DNA of 64,000 bases from positions 360,049 through 424,048 of the forward strand of contig JAKJXP020000037.1 in the NCBI GenBank assembly GCA_022225965.2, in the 5' to 3' direction. Under the pieces are notes generated by a model. That model saw nothing but the letters and a program-made list of their open reading frames with translations, made no database searches and was not told the DNA's origin. A program made the position numbers and the translations under genes. Position 1 is the stretch's first letter. The number at the start of each line of letters is the position of its first letter. This stretch comes from Diatrype stigma. Its lineage: Eukaryota; Ascomycota; Sordariomycetes; Xylariales; Diatrypaceae. Positions 25,280 to 36,585 of the stretch are shown here, piece by piece.

Positions 25280-27708
25280 TCAAGGGACAATCTCCTCGTG
25301 CTCCTCCAGCACCTCCTCCACGATCTCCTCGATGACCTGTTGCTCGCCCTCGGGTTCTGGCACCTGTTCCTCCAAGGGCTTCTTGGGCAGGCCGCGGATC
25401 TCCCTCTCCTCTTCGAGCTCGGCCTCCACCGAGGCGCGCCACGCGTACCACTCGTCCAGCAGGCGTCTCCTGTCTTCGATAACCGCCAGGTCGGCCGACG
25501 CGCCGCGCTCGGCGTCTTCTTGCTCGAACTGCCGCGAGTACTCGCGGAGGTTCTTACGGATCTGCTTCTGCTCCTCCTTGGTGAGCAGCGTAGCAGGTCG
25601 CGGTCGCCACAGCCACTGCTTGAACTTGTCGACTGGCTCCTCACGCAATTGCTCGCCTCGGAAATCATATAGGTGGTAGCCGTTTTCCATCTAGTACTCA
25701 CGTTAGAAAGGGAAGACTGCAAAACGGTTTGTACGCAATAGACGATTTGTATACAAGCATAATGTATAGAAGAGTGCACTTACTGTGTGTTTCCAGACCG
25801 AAGCCCACGAAGCCACAAACCGACCGGAGGGGTCCCACTGGAGATCCGTCACGCCGTAGTGGTCCGCAGTATTCATAAGCTGCAGGTTGGCGGTGAGCTC
25901 CTTGTCGCTCTCCGGTTTCTCGCCCTCGAAGTCCAGGTCGAAGAAGTCTAGGTCGGAACTCTGCTGGTTGGCGATGGTGGCCACGACAACGAAGCGCCCC
26001 TTGGGAGACCAGTAGATGGAGTTGCTGTTCTTCTTCTCCAACGCTCGCAGGTGCCGGAAGTTGCCGACAACCGAGCCCTTCGTCTTCTCTGGGCAGAAGA
26101 AAGCGACCGAGGTCTTGGGAGGGACAGCAGTAGCCCCCATGGGTTCCGTGGTGGTGATCACGACGAAGCGGTCTCCCTTGGGTTCCCAGGCAAAGTTGAT
26201 GACCGTGTCCTTGATGGTGTCCACGACCTCTACAGGCACCCCCTTCTCCTTGACGCGGAAGATTTCGAGGGTCGTAGCCTGGGACTTCTTGGACTTGGAG
26301 TGGCGGTCGACCTTGACAGCCAGATAGGCCGCATCGGATTGCCAGTGGAGCTTCGCATCCGACACGCTGAACAGGTTGAGGGACCGGACGATCTGCTTGG
26401 AGGGTACGCTCATGAGGCCGACCCGGGCGGGGCTGCTACCGATCTCGGGCGTCCAGAAGCAGAAGAGCTGCTCGTACGTCTTGACACCGTCTCTCTGCGG
26501 CGTGGCGGGAGCCCACTCGAAATCCATGACGCCCTCGAGCTTGACGGCTGTTTTGTCTAGCAGGTTCATGCGGGGCAGCTCGTAGATAGAGATGGACTGG
26601 CCCTGGTTGAGCCGAGCGACGTACTTGTCATCGGCCGACCACTTGAAGGCGGGCCACGGGAACTTGGGCGCCGGCTTGGGCGGAGCGTTGGGGTCGTTGG
26701 AGGCGGGGATGTCGAGGTTGGCGAACGATCTCAGGGGCTTGGAGGTTTCGAGATCCCAGATGACGTAGTTCTTGCCATCCTCGTCCATGGACAGCTGCGG
26801 GTGGCCCTCGTCGGGTATGGAGATGGGACGGTTCGACCATGTGACGACGTATCGCTCGCTGGGGGAGAAATCGAGCATGTTGACGAAGGGATGGGCGAAG
26901 CGCTTTTGGCGGGACCACGACTGGCCTCCCCAGAGCTGCACACCCTGCTGGTGGACAGACACCAGGTACGTTCCCAGGGGCGACCACTGGACGAAGCTCT
27001 CCGTCCAGTGTTGTCGGTCGACAATGTTCTCGGGAGTATCCTTCTCGTTGTTCCAGAAAACACCGACGTTGTCGCCACGGAACATAGCGAACTGATCACG
27101 GCCTCGGCCGCTGGGGTCGGCTAAGAAGGAGCGCAGATGCTCCTTCTCCTGGAACGGCTCGATCTTGGGCGCGGCATACTCGTCATCGACACGCCCCTCG
27201 CGACCGTACCGGTCGATGTCGGTCATCTTGTTGACGCGGAGGGTGTGCTTCTTGTCGAGGGGCACCAGGTCGAGCTGCCTCACGGCGGCGGCGGCCTCGG
27301 CAGGGGAAGAATATTCGACAAAGGCAAATCTGTAGCATAGGGGGTTTCCAGTCAGTGATACGTCAGCACGAGACGAGTGATGCGTCCGCACAAGACTCGG
27401 GAATGCGGGCCTCGAGGAACTCCAGGCTTAACTCACCCTTGCGTCTTGTCATCCTCTCCCATGGGCATGTAAATCAGGTCCTCTCTCGTCCTCCCGATGC
27501 TGTTCAGCTTCTTCAACAAGAACTTGACGAGCTTGGGCTTCTGCTCCTCGGTAACCAGGGGTAGTCCATCGATGACCACGAAGGTATCGTATCCTTGTTC
27601 TAGCTGCACCTCATATTTCTCTCGCAGGTCGGAGTAATCAATCTCATCCTCGTCGTAGTCATCCTCGTCAATTTCTGCATCGCGCAGATGGTCGAAAGAC
27701 GGCGCCAT
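25280..27708 (-). CDS. Translation initiation factor eIF3 subunit b (PRT1 homologue), 742 aa
   Basis: Scaffold subunit of the cytoplasmic eIF3 complex, which binds the 40S ribosome during initiation. Three exons: 27708-27437, 27329-25784 and 25690-25280, with introns of 107 and 93 nt. The acidic N-terminus is followed by an RRM: the first strand [10 protein letters not shown] is in exon 1, and RNP1-like GFAFVEYSS is restored across intron 1. Next comes the WD/beta-propeller region with [52 protein letters not shown] and [16 protein letters not shown]. The C-terminal exon has [14 protein letters not shown] and an acidic helical tail. Length agrees with fungal eIF3b (about 740-760 aa). Assignment is secure. 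Confidence 0.96.
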
Positions 27709-28960
27709 GCTGGGTGGTCGGGGCTACCTGCGTAGTAAGGCAGTATATAATTTTTCGACGTTCACTATGCGTGTGGGTAAAGTTGGATGGGGTGGCAGTT
27801 GGAGGGTGGGTGATTGAATCTTAGATTTTTTCCTCTCTCGGCAACCTGGGCAAGGATGCGACGACGAGGGGATTGTCTTGCGGTGAGATCGTATCAACCT
27901 ATTGCAAGATCCAAATCAGACGAGAGAATGGAAATCTCTACAGCGTGTCTGCCTCTGCTTGTGTTTCTGGCTCTCTGACTCTCGGGGCTGGCCTGGACTG
28001 GATGGGATTGGATAGGATTTGATCGTGTCGCCTGTTTGACTGACTTCTCGATTTGTGGGGGTGAAAATTGCCCCGCGCTAAGCACTGGCAAGACAGACTG
28101 TGGATGGCACCTGCAGTTTACAACCTTGGAAGTACATACAGGGCAGAAACGGTAGCGAATGTACTTTTCTAAGTCTACATGTATGTACTCACATACACAG
28201 CACTCCAAATGGCACCCGGGCAGCCAGGGTCTCCAGCATGTATAGGTAGCTACCTCTGTTGCTCATGAAGCCCTGGATTACATAGTACAGGACTGCTAAA
28301 TGCAGGGCACCGTTTATTATAGATTGCATAGTGAACACGTACAGGGTGAAAAGAGGCAAAGTGAAACAAATTATTACTGTAATTTCTTCTGTCTCTAGTG
28401 ATTAAGAAACCGAGTACCTATGGATATATGTACAAACCTCGTACGTAGCTCGTAGGTATGTAGTATTTCTTCACTGAAGCCATCTGGACGTTTTAGCTAT
28501 CATCAACACCTAAAATTGTTGTGTGCGGGCGAATTGGCCCATGATTGGCCGGTAGCTGCCCACTGCCCCGCATGGCTGTACTATCTTATCAGGCACCAGC
28601 TTATCTGATAGCGCAAGCTTCTTCCACCTGGCGGTGTCTGCCGTGTCTGCCGTGTCGTGTCAGGTGCTGCTGGCACCGCCAAAAAAGTTATGTCACAGCG
28701 CCAGGGGGAGGTTGTAATCGCTGTCGCCTAGCCTGCTAGCCTGCTAGCCTGCTAGCCTCCTACATAGTAATAAGCCTGACATAGCCCGTAACTACTAGTA
28801 GCCTAACATACCGATACCGATACTATTGAAGATTATAACGAGCCCCTCCACACGAAGCTTGAGAAGAAGCTTCCAACATCTCCAGACCCCCTTCCGACCA
28901 CATCGACCCCATACACGTACGACCTATCTGCTGCACTCGGTCCAGGTCAACTCGGTCAAT
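27709..28960. promoter_or_regulatory. Divergent promoter region between eIF3b and CCT2
   Basis: About 1.25 kb between the starts of two housekeeping genes read in opposite directions. It contains a triplicated GCTAGCCT block at 28730-28757 and repeats of GTGTCTGCC near 28636. No canonical TATA box was identified. No ORF here is credible. Confidence 0.55.
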
Positions 28961-31234
28961 ATGGTATGGCATACCTCGTGCATCCCCGTCCCATGGCTTT
29001 CTGAAAAAGAGGGGGAGAGAGAGGAGAAGAGAAAAGGAGAGAAGAGAGAAGGAGAGAAGAGAAGAGAAGAGAGAAGAGAGAAGAGAAGGGAGAAGAGAAG
29101 AGAGAAGAGAAGAGAAGAGAGAAGAGAAGAGAGAAAAGAAGAGAGAAGAGAAGAAGAGGAGAAAGCCAGGACAAAACGAGACAGAGCAAGACAAGATGAG
29201 AGATCAGAAGCTGACATGCCTCGTCCTATACACAGTCTTCCTTCAGTCCCACCCAGATCTTCGAGGAGGGCACCACAGAAGAGAAGGGCGAGAATGCCCG
29301 TCTTGCCGCCTTCGTTGGCGCCATCGCCGTGGGTGACTTAGTCAAGAGCACATTGGGCCCGAAAGGCATGGACAAGATATTACAATCCGCGTAAGTTCAT
29401 GCTAGGCTGTTCCTTTTTGTTGGAGGGCGATAGATGGGATGGCACACCATACGGTATGGCAGGAGATGCTCGCAGGAACCACTCACTAACCGAACCCTCT
29501 TCTCCATCTCCATCTCCATCTGTAGATCTACCGCCGAGATCATGGTTACGAACGACGGTGCCACCATTCTGAAGTCCATCGCCCTTGACAACGCAGCCGC
29601 CAAGGTTCTCGTCAATATTTCCAAGGTCCAGGACGACGAAGTGGGTGACGGAACCACATCGGTCGCCGTCTTGGCGGCCGAGCTGCTGCGCGAGGCCGAG
29701 AAGCTCGTCGACAAGAAGATCCACCCCCAGACCATCATCGAGGGCTACCGGATAGCAAGTAAGGCTGCCTTGCAAGCTCTGGAACAGTCCGCCGTGGACC
29801 ACAGCAAGAACCCCGACGTCTTCCGAAATGACCTGACCGCTATCGCCCGGACCACGTTGAGCTCCAAGGTGTTGGCGCAAGACCGTGACCTGTTCGCCAA
29901 GCTCGCCGTCGACGCTGTCCTGCGACTGAAGAGCTCGTCCGACCTGAGCCACATCCAGATCATCAAGAAGGCCGGCGGCAAGCTGAGCGACTCGTACCTC
30001 GACGAGGGCTTCATCCTAGACAAGAAGATCGGCGTCAACCAGCCCAAGCGCCTGGAGAAGGCCAAGATCTTGGTGGCCAACACGTCGATGGACACGGACA
30101 AGGTCAAGATCTTCGGCGCCCGCATGAAGGTCAGCGCCACGAGCAAGCTGGCCGAGCTGGAGAAGGCCGAGAAGGACAAGATGAAGGCCAAGGTCGATAA
30201 GATCAAGGCCCACGGCATCAACTGCTTTATCAACCGACAGCTCATCTACAACTGGCCCGAGCAGCTCTTCACCGACGCCGGCATCATGTCTATCGAGCAC
30301 GCCGACTTCGACGGTATCGAGCGGCTGGCTCTCGTCACCGGCGGCGAGATCGCCTCCACCTTCGACCACCCCGACCAGGTCAAGCTCGGCCAGTGTGATC
30401 TCATCGAGGAGATCATCATTGGCGAGGACACCCTGATCAAGTTCTCGGGTGTTGCCGCCGGCGAGGCTTGCACCATCGTGCTGCGTGGTGCTACCGACCA
30501 GCTGCTCGACGAGGCCGAGCGGTCCCTGCACGACGCACTGGCTGTGCTCTCTCAGACCGTCAAGGAGCCTCGGACCACGCTTGGTGGTGGTTGCGCCGAG
30601 ATGCTCATGGCCAAGGCTGTGGAGGGCGCCGCCACGCGCGTCGAGGGCAAGAAGCAGATGGCCGTGGCTTCGTTTGCCCTGGCTCTGCGCCAGCTGCCCA
30701 CCATCCTAGCCGACAATGCCGGTCTCGACTCTAGCGATCTGGTCGCCCGCCTGCGTAAGGCCATCTACGACGGTCTGACCACGTATGGTCTGGATCTCAT
30801 GACGCCGGGTGGTGGTATCGCCGATATGCGGGATCTCGGGGTGATCGAGAGCTACAAGTTGAAGAAAGCGGTTGTCTCCTCCGCGAGCGAGGCGGCTGAG
30901 GTGAGATTCCCTCTATCTTTGCTCCTTTACTTGCCTCCTTACGTCGTCTTTTTTATCCTCCTCTTTACCTCCTCTTTACCTCCTCTTTACCCACTCTTGC
31001 CTACCCCCTACACCCTTGTCCTTTTTATCCCCCTCTTTACTCTCTTTCCTCCCTTTTACATCTTCCCTTTTGCCCCTTCTGCCCCCCCACTCCCCCCCCC
31101 CCCCCCACTCTTACTTCCATCATACACTTACCTCCACTCAACTTGCTTCACCCTGCTGACCATGACGTCTCTAGTTGCTGTTGAGAGTAGACGATATAAT
31201 CAGAGCGGCGCCGAGGAGAAGGGAGAGACAATAA
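28961..31234 (+). CDS. T-complex protein 1 subunit beta (CCT2), 530 aa
   Basis: Subunit of the cytosolic TRiC/CCT chaperonin that folds actin, tubulin and other proteins with ATP. Four exons: 28961-28963 (the ATG alone), 29236-29390, 29526-30900 and 31175-31234, with introns of 272, 135 and 274 nt. Splicing the lone ATG (followed by GTATGG) to exon 2 gives [20 protein letters not shown], close to known fungal N-termini. Motifs: [29 protein letters not shown], the group II chaperonin ATP motif [26 protein letters not shown] and [18 protein letters not shown]. The last exon adds [18 protein letters not shown]. Length matches yeast Cct2 (about 527). The conserved core is certain; the ATG-only exon is inferred. 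Confidence 0.95.
28999..29165. repeat. Polypurine GAGAA/GAGAG tract inside CCT2 intron 1
   Basis: About 165 bases of almost pure purine (GAGAAGAGAAGAGAGAAG...) on the coding strand within the 272-nt first intron. Such a tract can form triplex DNA or an R-loop. It keeps long Ser/Leu/Phe frames open on the other strand, which are artefacts. Confidence 0.9.
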
Positions 31235-31457
31235 GCGAAGAAATAAGTATCTAGCTTTGATCTGCAGAGGAAAAAAGAGACAAGGACAAGGACATGGAAT
31301 GGGAAGTAATGATGTATTATACCATAGACCAGGCCATACCCATATCCAATACGATGAGAGCGTTGATGATCACGTAGCCACGTACAGTCTGTTACCAAGT
31401 ATAGTCAATCCAAAGGGCTTTCCAACTGGGACTCTTCTACTGAAGTATATTATGTCT

Positions 31458-31545
31458 GACCAACGTCCCGAGTTCGCTGAAACCATCGTGCTATGGCTCA
31501 AGCTTGCTAGTGACGCCCCCTCACCATGAGTTCGGGACATTGGTC
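31458..31545. repeat. Inverted repeat between CCT2 and the SRPBCC gene
   Basis: Arms 31458-31475 (GACCAACGTCCCGAGTTC) and 31528-31545 pair at 16 of 18 positions around a 52-nt loop. It lies in the short convergent gap (31235-31586) between two 3' ends. It could be a transcription-ending or processing structure, or a small foldback element. Confidence 0.6.
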
Positions 31546-31586
31546 GATTACGCCGCCTAGCCGATCACCTTCGCCCACCTTCCGCC

Positions 31587-32240
31587 TCACAATCCCTCGA
31601 GATAATTTTTCAGGTCCCGACCTTGCTGCGAGAACTGAGTCTGTAGCTTCTCACGCATCAGAAGGACTGTGGGTGCCAAGAGGCTAGAATAATACGTCTC
31701 GTAGGATAGATACCGCGTCACGTCGTTACCGAGATCGACGAGGATATTGGGGTGTTCGGCAGCAATGATGGTACCGCTTAGCCCGTCGTCGACCCCCCAC
31801 GCGTTCATCATGAAACCATTCTCTCCGTTGTCATCGAGGAGTGTGATCATCTCATTGCTCGTCGAGTTTATCCCCTCCAGTAGCCCTACGGTAACTAAAA
31901 CCATGGGCATGCCGACATAGACATCGGTGGGCGTTTCGCTTAACTCCTCGGACGGCAGTTTAACGTCAATCACGAAGCTGTTCCAGATGGGATATCGACT
32001 GTAATCCAGTAGTGCATCGTACACCCTTGCCATCGGCGCATTGATGAGCTCCTCCGTGCATACGACAAACACACCATGATCTGATCCGTATGTTGGCGTG
32101 GGTAGAGTATCCTTATAATCCTCTGGACATTTTAGGGATGGCCAATTGATATTTTCCGCGGTTGCCAAACCTTGCCATGACAAGGCCAAGGGCCCCAAGA
32201 AGGCCAAGGTAGTAGTGATATATGCTGGTTGGATATACAT
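31587..32240 (-). CDS. Secreted SRPBCC/START-like fold protein, 217 aa
   Basis: A single-exon ORF from a true ATG. Residues 1-~28 (MYIQPAYITTTLAFLGPLAL...GLATA) form a signal peptide. The mature part starts with ENINWPSLKCPEDYK and has VFVVCTEELINAPMARVYDALLDYSRYPIWNSFVIDV. This is the beta-strand, helix and Tyr-x-x-Trp-pattern opening of the SRPBCC superfamily, which includes polyketide cyclase and START-like lipid-binding proteins. The C-terminal helix (LLAPTVLLMREKLQTQF...LKNYLEGL) fits the long helix that closes the ligand cavity. The ligand is unknown, and secretion is unusual for the superfamily. It is convergent with CCT2. Confidence 0.8.
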   Translation of the reverse strand: MYIQPAYITTTLAFLGPLALSWQGLATAENINWPSLKCPEDYKDTLPTPTYGSDHGVFVVCTEELINAPMARVYDALLDYSRYPIWNSFVIDVKLPSEELSETPTDVYVGMPMVLVTVGLLEGINSTSNEMITLLDDNGENGFMMNAWGVDDGLSGTIIAAEHPNILVDLGNDVTRYLSYETYYSSLLAPTVLLMREKLQTQFSQQGRDLKNYLEGL

Positions 32241-33362
32241 TTGGTTGTCGGCGATGAGGCTGATGGATAGAGTAGACGTGATATCGACGAGCCAGACGAG
32301 GCGATTGACCTCAAGTATCTGTCCTATCTTGTCGTAGCTACGGTAATGCGCTCATTTACGTGAATAGAGGAAACCCAAAATAAAGCAGAAAGATGATCTT
32401 AACCCTATTGGAACTGAGGCTAAACCTCACCAGTAAATAAAGCAGAACGAACCGGGGTGATGCCAACCCATGTCAGTATGCCGAGGTGATGTCTCACACT
32501 TTCTTGGCAGGCTATCAGGAGCGAGCTTATGTCGTTCCGATTCTGATAGGTAATTTTCCACTCGTCTCGGACTTGTGATGTAGGATAGGATATGGAAAAA
32601 ACCTTGAATACGGTGATCAAGCCCTGTGAATTCGAACTTCGATCTGCTGTTGCATGTTTCCCCAAGTCTTGTTGAAGCATGTCGACAAGCATGTCGACCG
32701 AATTTATATACTGCGTCGTCTTCGAGGATAAAGCGGGAGTGAGCTAAGCTCTGTAATTGTGGTATATGAGTTCGCTCAAGTCTCCGAGCATCGAACGACT
32801 GTCAGTCCTTGAGAAAATCACCTGGTATGTGGAAACAGCATGATCCGAACTCTCCGCTCCTCTGTGAGGGGCAGACTGTGAGAAGCAGAGGTAAGAAGAA
32901 CAGCGTTGAAGAGCCTGTACCTAACGGTCTTGTTTATAGGGGTCTCACAGAACCCGTTTTATACTAGAGGCGGCTGAGATGTCTCGTTGTTTCGGACACC
33001 CCTCCACTGCAGGGAAGAGTGATATCGAGTATCATTCTTCTACTCTATATTGTTCTTTTGGTGCCTAAGCTGCGAGACGACCTCATACGTATCATTGGGG
33101 AGTCTCAGAGAACGAAGAGAGCTACCAAGATGTCGCGGACTCTTGAGGAAAGCGGGTTTACGCGGCAGTCCACGCCATCGTCCATCGAGTTGGATCACTT
33201 CCAAACAAACAAGCTGATCTACTTCACAGCTTGTACTTCCACCACTGGTTTGCGGATTTCCGTACCTACGATATTCACAGAGCAGATGGAACTGAGGTGA
33301 TCTCCTTGCCATATCCGGCTATGAATGCTGTATCATACGTTCAATTTGAGACAGACACACAC

Positions 33363-33405
<43 letters not shown>

Positions 33406-34304
33406 AGGTGGGGGGAGGGGGTTACTTATTCTCGGCATATGGTCTTTCCCTCCCTTGCTTACCTGTGTAGGCAGCCTTCGTTCCCTTAACGTCCTTGGCG
33501 TGATAGCCTCAGACCTCTGACTTGGCACAGATGGTGCTTCTCTTGACGTTACGATCAGGACTGAACTGAGATCCGCGCCACCCAATACTCCATGTACTAC
33601 AGAATCCTATACTTTGCCGCACCGGCGATGACGAAACCACCCATCACTCTCATGCGATCCTCCAATGCCACCACCGACAGCCCTATGTGATGATCCCATC
33701 TGCTGGCCCACCGATACGTCTGCTGCATAGCTACCGGCCGTTCGACGTTCATCGAGGTCCCGACCTATTCGTATACCTATATTCTCTTCTTACACTTTGT
33801 TCCACACCACTATCTTCCTAGCTTTGCCCTTTCCATCTAGCTAGCATAATAGCAGCGGCGTCTGGACTGTCGGCTCTTGAAGTTTAGGCAGTATCCAGGT
33901 TGTCAGTCTAGTCGGGTCGATCATTTAGAAAATGACCGACTAGGCGGATACCCCAAAATATCCAATGCCCGAGGGTTATGTTATTCTACTGATACGATTT
34001 ATGAAGAACGGTGTGTATGAAGATCGACTTGGAAGCAAGTGGTTCGCAGACTTCAGGAGAGCCAACAGACATGATCGACTATTCGAATCACATTTAGATC
34101 AATGCATTAGGTACTGTTTTTATTTACGACTTTCTCACTCTTGATGCCGCGACACCTTAGAATCGCTTTCATCTGAGACTGCATCCCAAGACTTGGCATC
34201 ATGGCGATGCCGTATTCGCCGTATTCACATGATGCTATTCCACAGATACTGGAACATGACTGTGTAACCTGCCAACTTTCATGTGAGATTGCCCGGCTGT
34301 GCGA
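32241..34304. other. Intergenic region with (GA)n microsatellite
   Basis: About 2 kb without a recognisable gene. It holds a 37-base AG run at 33365-33401 and short ORFs with no conserved content. The first part should be the promoter of the SRPBCC gene. Confidence 0.5.
33365..33401. repeat. (AG)n microsatellite
   Basis: About 18 uninterrupted AG dinucleotides, followed by a G-rich segment (GGAGGTGGGGGGAGGGGG). Simple-sequence repeat, non-coding. Confidence 0.95.
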
Positions 34305-34812
34305 TCAGGAGTACATGCGCCTCATGATAGGTGCGTAGAAAACACCTGCGTTCTTGTCCATATCGCAACTCGCGATTGGGCCGGTGAACTTGGTATCGTT
34401 GCATGTTTCTCTGCGGCCGCTTCGAAGACTAATTAGGAACAGGAACACCTTTTCATAGTTCCGGTCACGCCACAGATAATCTGACGTCCAGTACAACAGG
34501 TATAAAGAATCCTACGCAGCTTGCAGCGCTGGTTCTCAGCCTTCCTGTTTATCGTTCAAGAACACTAAGCAGGCAGTAAAAATGAAAATACCTGCACGAT
34601 GACGGCAGCCGGGCAGCCTGGGCGTGAAGAGCACTGCCCCTTCGTTGCAAAGCCCTGATTGTCGATATTATCTATCGCATGCCAGGCCAATGCCGACATC
34701 GAGACAAGCCTATCGAGGCCGGTGATAGAAAAATAGGGGCCGGCGACAGTCAGATAGGTATAGGTAATACATCCTTCATGACCGGATGTAACCTTGACAC
34801 ACCCCTGAGAAG
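34305..34812 (-). pseudogene. Possible 5'-truncated Cys-rich secreted-type gene, unknown function
   Basis: Tentative. Three open segments can be joined by small introns on the minus strand: 34812-34589 (after a TTCTCAG acceptor: GCVKVTSGHEGCITYTYLT... to CPAAVIVQ), a middle segment (AENQRCKLRRILYTCCTGR...GTMK), and a last segment ending at 34305 (RETCNDTKFTGPIASCDMDK...). The Cys spacing and small size suggest an extracellular protein. I do not recognise a family. No start codon or signal peptide is visible. Just upstream (34880-35510) lie AT-rich and repetitive sequences with terminal inverted repeats, so the 5' part may be lost or displaced. Chance open frames remain possible. Confidence 0.3.
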
Positions 34813-35040
34813 TAAATGAAGTGAGATATATCAAGATGATGTAATATGAGGGGCTCTCGATATGTTCTATTGTCTATTACCAGCTGACGCCGGCTCCGCG
34901 CTTCGCGCGGAGACCTTTAAGGGAATTGCTTTTTGCTGCTTATTTGAATTGGGCTAGGTAAATATTGTATTACGTAATCTGCCCGGGAATCGTATTTTTG
35001 CCCGAAAAGTAATATATTACATAATCAGCTTTAACTTAAA

Positions 35041-35510
35041 CCTTTTATCGATAAGGACCGGAATAATACTGGCAGGAAAGGGGCTGGCTTTGCCAGTCCC
35101 TTTCCTGCCAGGCTAGGCCCCTTCCAACAAAGCAAAGCCGATTCCAGCAAAGCAGGCCCGTTACAGCAAAGCCCCTTCCAGCAAAGCCCCTTCCAGCAAA
35201 GCCTGTTTTTTCCAGCCGGGCCCGTTCTACCTAAGCCGGGCCCGTTCCAGCAAAGCCCGTTCCACCTAAGCCGGGCCCCTTCCAGCAAAGCAGGCCCGTT
35301 GCAACAAAACAGGCCCGTTGCAGCAAAGCCAGGCCCGTTCCACCTAAGCCGGGCCCCTTCCAGCTAAGCCGGGCCCCTTCCAGCAAAGCCCCTTTCAGCA
35401 AAGCCCCTTTCAGCAAAGCCAGGCCCTTTTTACTTAAGCCCGGCCCGTTGTAATAAAGCAGGTCCGTTCCAGCCAAGCTAGTACTGTTTTAGCTTATCGA
35501 TAGGAAAAGG
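35041..35510. mobile_element. Foldback minisatellite with terminal inverted repeats
   Basis: Imperfect inverted ends CCTTTTATCGATAAGG (35041) and CTTATCGATAGGAAAAGG (35493-35510) enclose a degenerate array of units such as CCTTCCAGCAAAGC, CCGTTCCACCTAAGC and CGGGCC, about 14-20 bp each (35112-35480). At the left end is a hairpin: 35069-35088 and 35092-35111 pair at 19 of 20 positions with a TTT loop. The array keeps a Leu/Cys/Trp/Lys/Gly frame open on the minus strand, which is an artefact. The structure fits a non-autonomous repeat-bearing element; the superfamily is unknown. Confidence 0.65.
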
Positions 35511-36585
35511 CCCGTTACCCGTACGGATTTAGTCGCAACGCTAGGTGCACGGATCAGGATGTCGCGCGGCATTTAATGGTGCACAATGAACAAAAAGTAA
35601 AAACGTTAATAATTTCGGCCAAAATGTAAAATGTAAAGGGCATGAACTTTCGGAACTGAATGCATTCGAAAAGACCTTATCGTTGTTGTGCTGCGACGTC
35701 GCGAATGCGAAAGTCTGGGGTAATTCTTTGGGCTGTAATTGGTTGGGGGAAGGTGGCTATGGCTTAATGAAATTTAAAAGTGTTAGATTTTATCAGGCAC
35801 CTCCAGCTGATATTCCCGACGATGGGCTTTGTCCAGATCGTATATCGGCGACAATATATACATGACATACATGTATGTGGTCGTAACTAGCTAAATATGA
35901 GTCTCCTAAATATAGCTCCGAGTCTCGGGCCAGCGGCTTAACTGATCCAGTAGTGCCCACTGTCCACTATCCAGCCAATCCAGTGTGCAAGTGTCTCAGA
36001 CGTCCAGCACGGGCGTGGCTTGAACCATGGCGTATCCCCGCTACACATGCCGTTACCTATGCTGCTCATGTTTCATCGCTCATTATAATAATTACCTAGG
36101 TACGTTCAGACTGTTGAATGTTCCCCTATGACATAGCTACCCCACATTTTCTCCAACTATACTTGGCATTACCGACATACATGCTTCGTACCTACATACC
36201 TAGTACCCTAGGTAGCAAGGCTGACAGGGTTCTACAAAGCTTGATTACGAGCCCCGGAAGTCCCCCTAACCACGTGCACATACCTTACTCTCGCTATGTA
36301 GGTACTATGTATGTACATATGTATGTAGTTACCATTGCTAGGCCTGCAATGCACGCCGTAGAAGATAATGTACATAATGACGACAGGACGGACCTAAACA
36401 GCTTTTCCTGCTTCGTCTTCCTCAGCAGGCACCTTTGCACTGGCCCTCCATAGTTTCTGCGACGATGCGCCAGTGAACCGAGCCGCCAATTCTTCTCTCC
36501 GCCCGACAAGTTCCACCCCAGATGTGAAACCCACGAACGCAAACGATACTCGGCTTTAGACGCGCTCGGTGCTGCCGTCGCTACC
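35511..36585. promoter_or_regulatory. Upstream region of the GT90 gene
   Basis: About 1.1 kb. It contains an exact TACCTAGGTA at 36093 and a near-match cluster (CCTACATACCTAGTACCCTAGGTAG) at 36188. A GTATGTACATATGTATGTA tract lies at 36307. A short ORF at 35683 shows no family signal. The last part should be the promoter and 5' UTR of the glycosyltransferase. Confidence 0.5.

Noticed and set aside
28823..29217. Minus-strand Ser/Leu/Phe-rich ORFs opposite CCT2 intron 1
   Set aside because: They are the translation of the polypurine repeat in other frames.
35031..35476. Leu/Cys/Trp/Lys/Gly repetitive ORFs
   Set aside because: Frames kept open by the foldback minisatellite.
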